DNA of 64,000 nucleotides from positions 610,875-674,874 of the forward strand of contig NZ_KB849236.1 in assembly GCF_000368045.1 (NCBI RefSeq), written 5' to 3'. The notes below the pieces were generated by a model. That model had not been told where the DNA came from and ran no database searches. It worked only from the letters and a program-made list of their open reading frames with translations. The position numbers and the translations under genes were made by a program. Numbering within the stretch: the stretch's first letter is position 1; each line of letters begins with the position of its first letter. Shown one piece after another: positions 29,012 to 38,410 of this stretch. Source of the DNA: Acinetobacter johnsonii CIP 64.6 (lineage in GTDB: Bacteria > Pseudomonadota > Gammaproteobacteria > Pseudomonadales > Moraxellaceae).

Positions 29012-29809
29012 ATGGCAGCCTATTATCAACTTTTAAATCGTGAACAGCACAGTGATGGGAGCTGTACGGCGTCTTATCTTTCCAATATTCATGCACAAGG
29101 CGCATGGAACCCGCATGAACAGCACATGGCACCTGCAACAGGGGTTTTATGTGCGGAGTTAGAGCAGTTTCAACCACGCGATGAGATGCGCATTGGACGC
29201 GTGAGTTTAGATATTTTTGGACTGATCGCTTTTGGTGAGTTTACGGTGCATACCCGTGTCATTCGTGCTGGAAAAACCATTGAACTGATCGAGGCGGAAA
29301 TGCAGGCAAACGGGAAGACTTGTATTGTGGCCCGTGCTTGGAAAATGATGAAGCAAGATACCAGTGCAATTGCAGGGCTAGAAGATCAATCGATTGTACA
29401 TCCTGAAACTTTGCCAGTATGGGATGGGATGAAATGTTGGCCGGGTGGTTATATCCAAAGTATTGAGACACGTGCGGCAGAAGGGCACCGTGCTGGTAAA
29501 GGCATTGTCTGGTTACATAATGATTTGGACATGGTGGAAGCTCAGGACACATCAAGTTTTGTGCGCTTATTGGGCATGGTCGACACAGCCAATGGTATTG
29601 TCCCACGTCAAAATCCAGCATCTGGATGGGGCTTTCCCAATTTAGACCTACAACTGCATTTATACCGTTTACCCCAAGGGAAATGGTTAGGTTTGGAAGC
29701 GACTCAGCAATATGGTGATGATGGTATCGGTTTAACCAGTGCGGTTTTGCACGATGAACAAGGGCCATTTGGCCGTAGTGAACAGATTTTGACCCTGCGT
29801 AAGTTTTAG
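29012..29809 (+). CDS. Acyl-CoA thioesterase-like, double hotdog (TesB-like) protein
   Basis: 265 residues matching the TesB-like thioesterase family pattern: an N-terminal hotdog with YLSNIHAQGAWNPHEQHMAP and a central helix region PRDEMRIGRVSLDIFG, then TVHTRVIRAGKTIELIEAEM. The second hotdog contains VRLLGMVDTANGIVPRQNPA and closes with GLEATQQYGDDGIGLTSAVL, where the Asp/Thr positions of the TesB active site are expected. AAGGAA lies before the start. It would hydrolyse acyl-CoA thioesters. Placement in the acyl-CoA gene island supports the class but not a particular substrate. Confidence 0.78.
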   Translation: MAAYYQLLNREQHSDGSCTASYLSNIHAQGAWNPHEQHMAPATGVLCAELEQFQPRDEMRIGRVSLDIFGLIAFGEFTVHTRVIRAGKTIELIEAEMQANGKTCIVARAWKMMKQDTSAIAGLEDQSIVHPETLPVWDGMKCWPGGYIQSIETRAAEGHRAGKGIVWLHNDLDMVEAQDTSSFVRLLGMVDTANGIVPRQNPASGWGFPNLDLQLHLYRLPQGKWLGLEATQQYGDDGIGLTSAVLHDEQGPFGRSEQILTLRKF

Positions 29810-29830
29810 TGGGTCAGTGTCAATTTAATA

Positions 29831-29860
29831 AAAAAAGGATGAATTGCTTCATCCTTTTTT
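29831..29860 (+). terminator. Terminator after the thioesterase gene
   Basis: Perfect AAAAAAGGATGAA, loop TTGC, TTCATCCTTTTTT. It closes the rightward run from the TetR gene or the synthetase gene. Confidence 0.92.
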
Positions 29861-29894
29861 TATTGGCATGCTGTAGGTACTTTAAAATAGTGAA

Positions 29895-30674
29895 ATGAAG
29901 ATGCGGATCAGTTTAATTGGAGCGGGGCGGGTGGCTCATCATTTGGCCAAAGCCCTGATGTCTCAGCATGAAATCGTCAATATTTATAGCCGAAGCTTCG
30001 ACAAAGCTACAGATTTGGCACAAGTCGTACATGCAAAGGCGGTCAGTCATTTTAACCAGTTAAATGCTGATGTTGATTTGGTGATTATTGCGGTAAGTGA
30101 TCAGTCTATTCCGAGTGTAATTTCGGCCTTGACTGAATATATGCCGAATGTGTTGATTGTACATACTTCGGGGAGTACAGCACTTTCAGTTTTGTCTACA
30201 CGGCACGCACGTGCAGGGGTTTTTTATCCCTTGCAGACCTTTAGCTTGGAACGTGAAATTGATTGGTCAAATACACCGTTGTTTGTAGAAGCCACTGAAA
30301 ATACGGATCTTCAAAGACTACATACACTTGCAGAAAGCCTGAGCCAACGCGTGTATAGCTATAGCTCTGTGCAGCGTCTAAGTTTGCATTTAGCGGCCGT
30401 TTTTGCCTGTAATTTTAGTAATTATTGTTTTGACATGGCGAAACAAGTGGTGGATGCAGAGCAGGTCGATTTTAATCTGCTACAACCATTGATCTTAGAA
30501 ACCGCACAGAAAGCTACACAGAATGACCCGAAGCAGATGCAAACTGGTCCTGCGATGCGTCAGGATCAGAATATTCTACAGATGCATCAACAGATGCTCG
30601 CGCAAGCTCAACGAGCGGATCTTGCTGACGTATATGCCTTAATGAGTCAGCAGATCAGTCAACGTCACAGTTAA
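29895..30674 (+). CDS. Rossmann-like/DUF2520 oxidoreductase-type protein
   Basis: 259 residues. An N-terminal NAD(P)-binding fold begins MRISLIGAGRVAHHLAKAL with the GxGxxA-like glycine loop, then VDLVIIAVSDQSIPSVI and VLIVHTSGSTALSVL. The C-terminal DUF2520 helical domain (about 130-255) includes GVFYPLQTFSLEREIDW and HLAAVFACNFSNYCFDMA. The overall fold is like 6-phosphogluconate or ketopantoate-type dehydrogenases; the substrate of this family is not known. Two close ATGs (29895 and 29901) are possible starts and no ribosome site decides. Single gene between terminators. Confidence 0.8.
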   Translation: MKMRISLIGAGRVAHHLAKALMSQHEIVNIYSRSFDKATDLAQVVHAKAVSHFNQLNADVDLVIIAVSDQSIPSVISALTEYMPNVLIVHTSGSTALSVLSTRHARAGVFYPLQTFSLEREIDWSNTPLFVEATENTDLQRLHTLAESLSQRVYSYSSVQRLSLHLAAVFACNFSNYCFDMAKQVVDAEQVDFNLLQPLILETAQKATQNDPKQMQTGPAMRQDQNILQMHQQMLAQAQRADLADVYALMSQQISQRHS

Positions 30675-30717
30675 CATTTAAAATAATAAACGAAGAAGCA
30701 AGTCACAAAGAACAAGC

Positions 30718-30744
30718 AAAGCCACTGAAAACGTGGCTTTTTTT
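30718..30744 (+). terminator. Terminator of the DUF2520 gene
   Basis: AAAGCCAC / TGAAAAC / GTGGCTTT followed by more Ts. Confidence 0.9.
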
Positions 30745-30797
30745 ATGTCCTAAGATTCGGTACAGTGTTGCTTAAAATAAATACAAATAGAGGGTAT

Positions 30798-31583
30798 ATG
30801 CGTTCAGATTCATTATTAGAACAAGTGCAGTGGAAAGATCTCGTTCATTTAGGTCGTAACGATGTGATCAGTGAGTTATTTATCTCTTTACCGTGGTTGA
30901 TCGTCTCTTTCATTTTTGCAAGCTTACAGTGGTATGTCTTGGCGCTGTTTTGCTCATTTATGTTTTTCTTAACAGGGCTCAGACAGGTACATAACGCTTT
31001 TCATTTTGCCTTAGGTATTAGCCGTCCTGCGACTCATTGGGTCATGTTTGTTTTGAGCATCGTGATGCTCGGTTCGATGCATGCAGTACAAATTAATCAC
31101 CTCCGACACCATCAGCACTGTATGCAAGAAGAGGATATTGAAGCGAAAAGTGCAACCATGAAGTGGTGGCAAGCCTTACTTTTTGGCCCTGTTTTTCCAT
31201 GGATGTTGCATAAAAAAGCCTTTGAGGTTGGGACTAAAACCCAGAAAAAATGGATGTCTGCTGAACTGGTTGCCAACGTCATTGTATTGTTTTTGGTTTT
31301 TGTGATCTTGGATATCAGTATTTTAAAATACCATGTCAGTGCTATGTTGATTGGGCAATGTATGACGGCTTTTTTTGCGGTATGGACGGTGCATCATGAT
31401 ACAGAAGATCATGTCTATATGGCGCGAACAGTGCGTAATGAGTTTAAACGGGTCGTAACCTACAACATGTTTTATCATGTGGAGCATCATTTGTTTCCCG
31501 CAGTGCCAACTCGTCGTTTACATATTTTGGCAAAACGTTTGGATGAACATGATCCAACGGTTGAAATTAGGCATGTGTTCTAA
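30798..31583 (+). CDS. Membrane fatty acid desaturase
   Basis: 261 residues from ATG 30798, chosen because GAGGG lies just upstream; the open frame starts 33 bases earlier. This is a di-iron membrane desaturase/hydroxylase. The three histidine boxes are present: HNAFH, HLRHHQH and HVEHHLFP, plus an extra HHDTEDH. Four hydrophobic stretches are seen, for example LPWLIVSFIFASLQWYVLAL and ELVANVIVLFLVFVILDISI. The third box HVEHHLFPAVPTRRL is typical of acyl-lipid desaturases. The position of the double bond introduced cannot be told. It converges with trmB on a shared terminator. Confidence 0.88.
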   Translation: MRSDSLLEQVQWKDLVHLGRNDVISELFISLPWLIVSFIFASLQWYVLALFCSFMFFLTGLRQVHNAFHFALGISRPATHWVMFVLSIVMLGSMHAVQINHLRHHQHCMQEEDIEAKSATMKWWQALLFGPVFPWMLHKKAFEVGTKTQKKWMSAELVANVIVLFLVFVILDISILKYHVSAMLIGQCMTAFFAVWTVHHDTEDHVYMARTVRNEFKRVVTYNMFYHVEHHLFPAVPTRRLHILAKRLDEHDPTVEIRHVF

Positions 31584-31596
31584 CATTTTTAAGCAT

Positions 31597-31626
31597 AAAA
31601 AATAGGGCACTAGGCCCTATTTTTTT
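31597..31626. terminator. Bidirectional terminator between the desaturase gene and trmB
   Basis: AAAAAATAGGGC / ACTAG / GCCCTATTTTTT, symmetric with A and T runs on the two sides. Confidence 0.93.
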
Positions 31627-31639
31627 GAAGATCTAAAAT

Positions 31640-32356
31640 TTATTTAATTTTCTTAAATAAGAAGTCGTTAATCTTATGACCTTCTTCGAGTCCACGACGT
31701 TCAAATTTAGTTTGTGGACGCCAGTCTGGACGTGGATAGCTGTTGCCTTTACCTGCCATATTTTCAAGATTTGGACGGTTATCGAGTACATCAATCATCC
31801 ACTCTGCATACGGCTCCCAGTCAGTTGCTGCGTGGAATGTGCCACCCATTTCCAACTTTTGCTCAACCAGTGGCATACGGTCATGTGACACGAAGCGACG
31901 TTTGAAGTGACGTTTTTTCTGCCATGGGTCTGGGAAGTACAGTTGCACAGCATTGATGCTGTTGTCTGGCATTTCACGTAAGACTTGAATGGCGTCTGCA
32001 TCTAAAAGACGAAGATTGGTTAAGCCTGCAATTCCAGCTTCATACACACATTGCGCAATCCCCGGAACATGCACTTCAATCCCGACATAGTTACGTTCAG
32101 GGTTGGCCTGTGCCATCAAGACCAATGAACGTCCCATACCAAAGCCAATTTCAACCGTGAGCGGACGCTCTGGATGTTCAAACTGCTGGCGTAGGTCACC
32201 TACAGGATATTCCAAAATCATGTGACCATATTGTTCAAGCGCAGTGCGTTGCGAGGTGTTCAGCGGAGATGAACGACGCATAAATGTCACAATTTCGCGG
32301 TGTTCATTTAAGTTGTCTAGCTCGACGACTTGCTGGTCTAATTGATCATTCGTCAT
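31640..32356 (-). CDS. trmB: tRNA (guanine46-N7)-methyltransferase
   Basis: Methylates N7 of G46 in the variable loop of tRNA. 238 residues from ATG 32356 (MTNDQLDQQVVELDN); the frame continues to 32416 but that extension (MTCPAQDLQYRF) looks non-coding. Motifs: LTVEIGFGMGRSLVLMAQ (SAM binding), YVGIEVHVPGIAQCV, AVQLYFPDPWQKKRHFKRR (catalytic PDPWxKxRHxKRR block), and a C-terminal KFERRGLEEGHKINDFLF. All are intact. Convergent with the desaturase gene. Confidence 0.95.
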   Translation of the reverse strand: MTNDQLDQQVVELDNLNEHREIVTFMRRSSPLNTSQRTALEQYGHMILEYPVGDLRQQFEHPERPLTVEIGFGMGRSLVLMAQANPERNYVGIEVHVPGIAQCVYEAGIAGLTNLRLLDADAIQVLREMPDNSINAVQLYFPDPWQKKRHFKRRFVSHDRMPLVEQKLEMGGTFHAATDWEPYAEWMIDVLDNRPNLENMAGKGNSYPRPDWRPQTKFERRGLEEGHKINDFLFKKIK

Positions 32357-32546
32357 AATTTTGGCAGATGTAGAAATTCGAAAGCGGTATTGTAAGTCCT
32401 GAGCAGGACAAGTCAAATTTTTTACTCAGAATTTATTAAATTCAGCACCACCATGTTTGCGCAGCCTAGAAATTGTCATCATTTATTAATCATGATGTAA
32501 CGAATAAAAATTAACCTGCCAGCTGATTTAACCAACTGATAAAAAA

Positions 32547-35003
32547 ATGATGAAAAACTTTAAGCCACAGATATTAAGCCTGAGCCTGATTTTAGCGGGT
32601 TGTTCTTTTCCTGCGTATGCACAACTATTATTTAGTCAGTATGTGGATGGAACTTCAAATAAGAAAGGATTGGAAATTTATAATCCAGACCCGACGACGG
32701 TCAATTTGGCAGAATATCAGATCAAGCAGTTCGCAAATGGCAGTACCAGTGCAAATTTGACAGTGAATTTGACAGGTCAATTGGCGGCAAGGGGGCATTA
32801 CTTGGTCGGGCATTCTGCTTTAAAAGAAGCTCTGGGCGATGCAGTGCAACAGCAGGCGAACTTAGCTTTCAATGGTGACGACACTTTGGTGCTTTATCAT
32901 AATGGCGTTGCGATTGACCGCTTTGGTACAGTGGGCGAAAGACCAAGCACTGGATGGGGTAGTGTTGCAACAGCGAATAGTTTTAAACGCACTTTATTAA
33001 GCAATAATGTTTCTAGTACGGGGATTGATGTTACCGCACCGTTTGATTTGGCATCGGCATGGGAAAAATGGTCAGATCGAGATGCTTTTTCCAGTTACCT
33101 TGCTGGAAATACGGAACCACCCCTAACCACTGTGAGCTGTAGTACGACAGCTATCCCAATTGCGGCATTGCAAAGTGCAGCGCAAGATGCGGAATATGTG
33201 GTGAAAGGCGTAATCACGGCTGATTATCGTTATAACAATGGTTTCTCAGGTTTCTTTGTCCAAACCCCAGATACTCAGGCAACTGCAAATACCAGTAATG
33301 CGGTGTTTGTCTATGTGCCATCTTCAAGTAGCGTGACAGGTGGGCAAGTGGGGCAGGAAGTAATTTTCAGAGGCAAGTTAAAAACCTATCAGAACCAATT
33401 ACAGCTTCAAGATTTAAGCAGTAATATTAATGTCTGTAATCCTTCGGCGAGTGACTTGGTTAAACCAATGGCGATCAATTTGCCTTTTGATAATTTGACT
33501 GAAACTTCAGGCCATGCACCAAAACGCTATCAAGGCATGTTGGTCAATATTCCTCAAACGCTAACGGTCAGTGAAAACTATGACTATGGACGTTATGGTC
33601 AGTTGGCTTTAAGCCCCGCGCGTTTATATATCCCAACCAATCTATATCCTGCTCATTCAACGGAAGCCAAAGCGCTGGCACAACAGAATTTACGTTCTAA
33701 ACTTATTTTGGATGATGGCTATAACAATCAGAACAGAACGCCGTGGTTGCCAAGTGCTTTTAGTGCTAAAAATACCCTACGTACAGGTGCACAACTGCAA
33801 AACGTACAAGGCATTTTAGAATACCGCTATAACCAATGGCGAATTCAACCTGTGCTTGGTGCAACAGCGCCACAAGTCTTAGACGCGACAAACCCACGTG
33901 CAAGCGTTCCAGCAAAGGCTACACAACAAGTTCGTGTTGCAGCATTTAATGTACTGAATTATGACAATGGTTTGGCACAAGGTTTTCCTACGGAACGTGG
34001 TGCAAGTTCCGAAGCTGAGTTTAAAAAGCAGCATCAGAAAATTGTCAGTGCATTAAAAGCGATTGATGCGGATGTCTATGGTCTGATGGAAATTGCCAAC
34101 AATGGTTATGGCGAGCGTAGTGCAGTTGCTTATTTAGCCCAAGCTCTGGGGAGTGACTGGAAATATGTAACGCCTCCGAATGCTGACAAACTTGGAACTG
34201 ATGCGATTGCTGTTGCCATTATTTATAATGCCAAGCGGGTCAAACCAATCAATGTTGCAGCGGTCTTTGATGACCAGAGCCAGAAAAACCGAGTCACGAT
34301 GGCGCAAACCTTTCAAGCTTTATCAGGTAGGAAGACTTTTACGGTTATTCCGAACCATTTGAAGTCTAAAGGTAGCTGTCCAGATGATAAAACTTCGATA
34401 GAGGCAGATCAGGGCGACGGTCAAGGTTGCTGGAATCCAACCCGCGTTAAAGCGGTACAAGCGTTAATGCAGTGGGTCGCGAAGAATCCAACACAGGTGA
34501 GTAAACCAAATGTCTTACTGTTAGGTGATCTGAACAGCTATGCCAAAGAAGATCCAATTCTGGCGCTTGAACAAGCTAACTATAAAGTATTGTTGAATGA
34601 TGAAAAAATTGGTCAGGGGAAAACAGCTTATAGCTATGTTTTCGGCGTAGCCAGTAATGCTCAAGGTTATGGTGGTGCAGGAAATCTAGATCATGCGATT
34701 GCCGATGCAGCACTTTATCCTTTGGTGAAAAAAGCATTTGCATGGCATATCAATGCAGATGAACCGACGGCACTAGACTATAACGAAGAATATAAAACTG
34801 AGGAGCAAATTGCTGCATTTTATGCGGACGATGCTTATCGCTCTTCTGACCATGACCCCGTGATTGTGGATTTAGACTTAAACGATGCAGTGGTTAACGA
34901 TGAGGATAAAACCAGTGCGGGAAGTACAGGGTTGTGGTCTGCATTAGGGTTAATTGGTTTGGCCTTGTATGGCAGTTTAAGACGTCGCAAGAATCAGTCT
35001 TAA
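32547..35003 (+). CDS. ExeM/NucH-family extracellular endonuclease with C-terminal sorting-like tail
   Basis: 818 residues. An export signal (residues 1-25, LSLSLILAGCSFPAYA) contains both an LAGC lipobox and an AYA-Q signal peptidase I-like site. Residues 25-130 form a lamin-tail-type domain (LLFSQYVDGTSNKKGLEIYN). An OB-like region follows (about 195-300). The endonuclease/exonuclease/phosphatase domain (about 465-780) has LMEIANNGYGERS, NHLKSKGSC, LLGDLNSYAKEDP and SSDHDPVIVDL as catalytic motifs. The C-terminus is a glycine/serine stretch, one hydrophobic helix and SLRRRKN, like GlyGly-CTERM tails of type II secretion substrates. It should degrade extracellular DNA; gspL-gspM are encoded elsewhere in the window. 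Confidence 0.88.
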   Translation: MMKNFKPQILSLSLILAGCSFPAYAQLLFSQYVDGTSNKKGLEIYNPDPTTVNLAEYQIKQFANGSTSANLTVNLTGQLAARGHYLVGHSALKEALGDAVQQQANLAFNGDDTLVLYHNGVAIDRFGTVGERPSTGWGSVATANSFKRTLLSNNVSSTGIDVTAPFDLASAWEKWSDRDAFSSYLAGNTEPPLTTVSCSTTAIPIAALQSAAQDAEYVVKGVITADYRYNNGFSGFFVQTPDTQATANTSNAVFVYVPSSSSVTGGQVGQEVIFRGKLKTYQNQLQLQDLSSNINVCNPSASDLVKPMAINLPFDNLTETSGHAPKRYQGMLVNIPQTLTVSENYDYGRYGQLALSPARLYIPTNLYPAHSTEAKALAQQNLRSKLILDDGYNNQNRTPWLPSAFSAKNTLRTGAQLQNVQGILEYRYNQWRIQPVLGATAPQVLDATNPRASVPAKATQQVRVAAFNVLNYDNGLAQGFPTERGASSEAEFKKQHQKIVSALKAIDADVYGLMEIANNGYGERSAVAYLAQALGSDWKYVTPPNADKLGTDAIAVAIIYNAKRVKPINVAAVFDDQSQKNRVTMAQTFQALSGRKTFTVIPNHLKSKGSCPDDKTSIEADQGDGQGCWNPTRVKAVQALMQWVAKNPTQVSKPNVLLLGDLNSYAKEDPILALEQANYKVLLNDEKIGQGKTAYSYVFGVASNAQGYGGAGNLDHAIADAALYPLVKKAFAWHINADEPTALDYNEEYKTEEQIAAFYADDAYRSSDHDPVIVDLDLNDAVVNDEDKTSAGSTGLWSALGLIGLALYGSLRRRKNQS

Positions 35004-35023
35004 CTTGCTTTATGGATAATAAT

Positions 35024-35045
35024 AAAAGGGCGTCATCGCCCTTTT
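35024..35045. terminator. Bidirectional terminator between the nuclease gene and the sulP gene
   Basis: AAAAGGGCG, TCAT loop, CGCCCTTTT. Confidence 0.92.
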
Positions 35046-35069
35046 AATTTGTTTATGATTTGAAACCTT

Positions 35070-36512
35070 TTATGAGCTGATACGGTCAATGAGGGTAGTG
35101 CTGGCTTCATTTAAGCCTAACACCTCGACCACAACACCTTGGGCTTCAAACTTTTCAACTACAGCATTTAACATTTGGACTGAAGTCATATCCCAAATAT
35201 GTGCATTACTGAGTTCAATTTCAACCTTCTGAATATGTTCATTAAAGTCAAAAAACTGAAAGAATTTCTCTGAACTACTAAAGAAAATTTGACCGCCTAC
35301 TAGATAGCGACGGGTATGGTTATGTAGTTCCGACTGGACATGAACCGTACTTTCCAGCTTGTTTATGAAAAATAATGCAGACAGTAAAACTCCGACAAAG
35401 ACACCTAAGGCAAGATTATGTGTGGCTAAGACAATCATCACGACACTCAACATCACTACATTACTTTGTAGCGGGTGTTTAGCGATGTTTTTAACCGAGT
35501 CCCATTGGAATGTAGTAAACGCCACCATGATCATAATGGCAACCAAAGCCGCCATCGGAATATAAGCTAGCCAATCCTTAAAAAACACCACTAAACATAG
35601 CAGAAATACACCTGCTACTAGGGTCGAAAGTCGAGTACGCGCACCAGAGCTGACATTAATCACAGACTGCCCAATCATGGCACAGCCTGCCATACCGCCC
35701 ATAAAACCACTCACAATATTGGCCATGCCTTGTCCACGACATTCTTGATGACGGTCGCCTTCGGTGCCTGTAACTTCATTGACTACCGTGGTGGTCATCA
35801 TGCTCTCAAGCAGGCCCACGGTTGCCAGTGTGATGGAGTAAGGAAAAACAATCTGGAGCGTTTCAAAGTTCAGTGGAATATCAGGCAGTAAAAAAATAGG
35901 TAAAGTATCGGGAAAATGACCTAAGTCACTGACCATACGCATATCCGCACCTAAAAACAGCGCCAAAGTGGTGAGAACAATAATACAAATCAGAGGCGAG
36001 GGGATCGCTTTACCTATTTTAGGAATATAAGGGAATAGGTAAATGACAGCGAGGCCAAGGGCTACAAAGACATAACCCATACTGTCCATTCGGTTTAATT
36101 CGGGCAGTTGTGCCACAAAAATCAATATCGCCAATGCATTTAAAAAGCCATAGACCACGGACTGTGAAACAAAGCGCATCAGTTTAGCGACTTTAAAATA
36201 ACCCGCTATGATCTGAATCACACCAGTGAGAATGGTTGCTGCCAGTAAATACTGTAGGCCATGCTCTTTGACCAGCGTGATCATGAGTAGTGCCATCGCG
36301 CCTGTTGCTGCTGAAATCATGGCTGGACGGCCGCCAAAAAAAGCAATGCTCACTGCGATACAAAAGGAGGCATACAGTCCAACTTGAGGGTCGACACCTG
36401 CAATGGCTGAAAAAGCAATAGATTCGGGTATGAGTGCAAGTCCTACGACTAAACCAGCAAGAACATCGGTACGAATGTTAGAAAACCATTCATCTTTTTT
36501 AAGGCTAATCAC
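35070..36512 (-). CDS. SulP-family inorganic anion transporter with STAS domain
   Basis: 480 residues. The membrane part (about 1-375) has the SulP hallmark near the start, [20 protein letters not shown], then [13 protein letters not shown] and [18 protein letters not shown] Glu-containing block [20 protein letters not shown], then [20 protein letters not shown], is characteristic of the bacterial group. The C-terminal STAS domain (about 395-475) begins [14 protein letters not shown]. The protein would move sulfate, bicarbonate or another anion across the inner membrane; the substrate is not evident. No carbonic anhydrase gene is adjacent. The 220-base spacer to the next gene (36513-36732) is AT-rich and presumably holds two divergent promoters. 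Confidence 0.9.
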   Translation of the reverse strand: MISLKKDEWFSNIRTDVLAGLVVGLALIPESIAFSAIAGVDPQVGLYASFCIAVSIAFFGGRPAMISAATGAMALLMITLVKEHGLQYLLAATILTGVIQIIAGYFKVAKLMRFVSQSVVYGFLNALAILIFVAQLPELNRMDSMGYVFVALGLAVIYLFPYIPKIGKAIPSPLICIIVLTTLALFLGADMRMVSDLGHFPDTLPIFLLPDIPLNFETLQIVFPYSITLATVGLLESMMTTTVVNEVTGTEGDRHQECRGQGMANIVSGFMGGMAGCAMIGQSVINVSSGARTRLSTLVAGVFLLCLVVFFKDWLAYIPMAALVAIMIMVAFTTFQWDSVKNIAKHPLQSNVVMLSVVMIVLATHNLALGVFVGVLLSALFFINKLESTVHVQSELHNHTRRYLVGGQIFFSSSEKFFQFFDFNEHIQKVEIELSNAHIWDMTSVQMLNAVVEKFEAQGVVVEVLGLNEASTTLIDRISS

Positions 36513-36732
36513 AGATCAAATTCATTTTTAGGGACAAGGGAGCTATGTTAAAACAACTCTGTTGCAAATTGCAGTGTTGTTGTACTTGAAAAAAAATGTG
36601 AATTAGACAATATTCAATAGGCGAACGAATGATTTTTCGTTTACGCTTTTTTGCAATTTACAGGTTTTGATCACTTGAAAGTTTGTTAGAAGCCATTTAA
36701 AACAGAGAATAGAGTTATAACAAGGATCAGAT

Positions 36733-37344
36733 ATGAAGCTTTATTATGCACCGGGTGCGTGCTCACTTGCGGCGCACATTATCCTCAATGAAATTAATGT
36801 TGACTTTGATTTAGTCCGAGTAGATTTAAAAACACATAAAACAGAAAAAGGTGCTGATTATTACGAAATTAATCCAAAAGGATATGTACCCGCTTTAGAG
36901 ATTAATCCAGGTTTGATTCTGACTGAAAATGTAGCCATTTTGCCATTTTTAGCACAACATGATCCAAAACAAGATCTTATTCCGCCATCGGGTTTGGGGC
37001 GTGCCAAAGTTTTAGAATGGTTAGGTTATTTAAATTCTGAATTGCACGATGCTTATGCTGTTTTCTTCGGTGCGCCATTAGATGCAGCTGCCAAAGAAAA
37101 AGCCTATGCAGAGATTGATCGTTTACTCAGCTATATGGATAAACAAATTGGTGAGTCGGATCATGACTATTTGGTCGATGATAATTTTGGCCCCGCAGAT
37201 GCGTATTTATTTGTCCTCACCAATTGGTCAAATGGCATCGAACATGATTTATCACCATATAAAAATATTATCTTTATCCGTAATAAAGTGGCTGAACGTC
37301 AGTCAGTACAAATTGCAATGCGAGATGAAGGTCTAATTCCGTAA
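36733..37344 (+). CDS. gst: Glutathione S-transferase, beta-class-like
   Basis: 203 residues. A thioredoxin-fold N-domain MKLYYAPGACSLAAHIIL carries the Cys10 typical of bacterial beta-class enzymes. The glutathione-binding cis-Pro segment YVPALEINPG and the SNAIL-like TENVAILPFLAQH follow. The C-terminal helical domain has DNFGPADAYLFVLTNW with the capping Asp. It would conjugate or reduce electrophiles with glutathione in the cytosol. It has its own terminator; the neighbouring mdaB-ygiN pair also concerns quinone/redox stress, but a shared regulation is only a guess. Confidence 0.92.
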   Translation: MKLYYAPGACSLAAHIILNEINVDFDLVRVDLKTHKTEKGADYYEINPKGYVPALEINPGLILTENVAILPFLAQHDPKQDLIPPSGLGRAKVLEWLGYLNSELHDAYAVFFGAPLDAAAKEKAYAEIDRLLSYMDKQIGESDHDYLVDDNFGPADAYLFVLTNWSNGIEHDLSPYKNIIFIRNKVAERQSVQIAMRDEGLIP

Positions 37345-37360
37345 TTCTAATGCATTGAAG

Positions 37361-37383
37361 AAGCGCCGAAAGGCGCTTTTTTT
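37361..37383 (+). terminator. Terminator of gst
   Basis: AAGCGCC, GAAA tetraloop, GGCGCTT followed by a T-run. Confidence 0.93.
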
Positions 37384-37500
37384 ATACTTTAAAGTTTATT
37401 GTTGATATTTAGTCAATAATATTTTGCAGATTAACTACTTTTTAGCGCTGAAAAGAGCCTTTATAGTGCCTGCATAGATTTTGGCTTTTAGGTTCTTCCC

Positions 37501-38082
37501 ATGAAAAATATTTTATTAATTAACGGTGCGAAAACTTTTGCACACTCGAATGGTCAGTTAAACGATACCTTAACTGAACTTGCACAAGAGGTCTTGTCAG
37601 ACTTAGGACATCAGGTTCAAGTGACACGCGCCGACAGCGAATATGATGCAAAAGCTGAAGTGGAGAAATTTCTGTGGGCAGACACCGTGATTTACCAAAT
37701 GCCAGGTTGGTGGATGGGTGCGCCGTGGACTGTGAAAAAGTATATCGATGATGTCTTTACCGAAGGGCACGGTAGTCTGTATGCCAATGATGGTCGCTCA
37801 CGTTCGGACGCTTCAAAAAAATATGGTTCAGGCGGTTTGATTCACGATAAAAACTATATGCTGTCGTTGACATGGAATGCGCCAATGGATGCATTTAACG
37901 ACGCTGAACAATTTTTTCATGGGGTTGGGGTCGACGGGGTTTATTTACCTTTTCACAAAGCCAATCAATTTTTAGGGATGCAAACCTTACCGACTTTTAT
38001 TGTCAATGATGTGATTAAAGCACCTGAAGTTGAAGCCTATATGGCACAGTACCGTGAGCATTTGACGCAAGTTTTTGCTTAA
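37501..38082 (+). CDS. mdaB: NAD(P)H:quinone oxidoreductase MdaB
   Basis: Flavodoxin-fold FAD enzyme of 193 residues that reduces quinones by two electrons. Motifs: ILLINGAKTFAHSNGQLND (FAD phosphate loop), YQMPGWWMGAPWTVKKYIDD (near residue 65-85) and LSLTWNAPMDAFND (near 120), all close to E. coli MdaB. A ygiN-type gene starts 15 bases after the stop, the same pairing as in E. coli where the two are proposed to form a quinone redox cycle. The 156-base spacer upstream shows no recognisable operator. Confidence 0.93.
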   Translation: MKNILLINGAKTFAHSNGQLNDTLTELAQEVLSDLGHQVQVTRADSEYDAKAEVEKFLWADTVIYQMPGWWMGAPWTVKKYIDDVFTEGHGSLYANDGRSRSDASKKYGSGGLIHDKNYMLSLTWNAPMDAFNDAEQFFHGVGVDGVYLPFHKANQFLGMQTLPTFIVNDVIKAPEVEAYMAQYREHLTQVFA

Positions 38083-38097
38083 TTGGGAGATGTGAGT

Positions 38098-38409
38098 ATG
38101 TTAACTGTCATTGCTGAAATTATTTGTCATTCAGAGCAAGATTTTAAAGCGGTTCTTGATTCATTCAACAACATCCGTGAGCAAGTATTACAAGAGCCTG
38201 GTTGCCATCTCTATGATGTGCATATCGACCATCCTGCTGTTGAGAGTGCATTACAAACCAAAGTACCGTTTTCAATCATGATGTATGAAAAATGGGAAAG
38301 CATGCAGCATTTAGAAACACATATGCACAGTGTCAATATGCAGCAACATGCTCAAGCAACTGAAGGTGCAGTTGCTCATGTACAAATTCGTATTTTAGAA
38401 GCGCAATAA
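38098..38409 (+). CDS. ygiN: Putative quinol monooxygenase YgiN-like (ABM domain)
   Basis: 103 residues from ATG 38098; GGGAGA upstream supports this start over an in-frame TTG at 38083. The antibiotic-biosynthesis-monooxygenase (ABM) fold is seen in MLTVIAEIICHSEQDFKAV, then VLQEPGCHLYDVHIDH and FSIMMYEKWESMQHLETHM. Paired with mdaB, it would act on the quinol that MdaB makes. It converges with the next gene with only one base between the stops, so no terminator fits there. Confidence 0.85.
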   Translation: MLTVIAEIICHSEQDFKAVLDSFNNIREQVLQEPGCHLYDVHIDHPAVESALQTKVPFSIMMYEKWESMQHLETHMHSVNMQQHAQATEGAVAHVQIRILEAQ

Positions 38410-38410
38410 G

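Noticed and set aside
36600..36660. Possible hairpin CGAACGAA ... TTTCGTTTACG in the sulP-gst spacer as an operator
   Set aside because: The arms match poorly and do not line up with a promoter; left as chance in AT-rich sequence.
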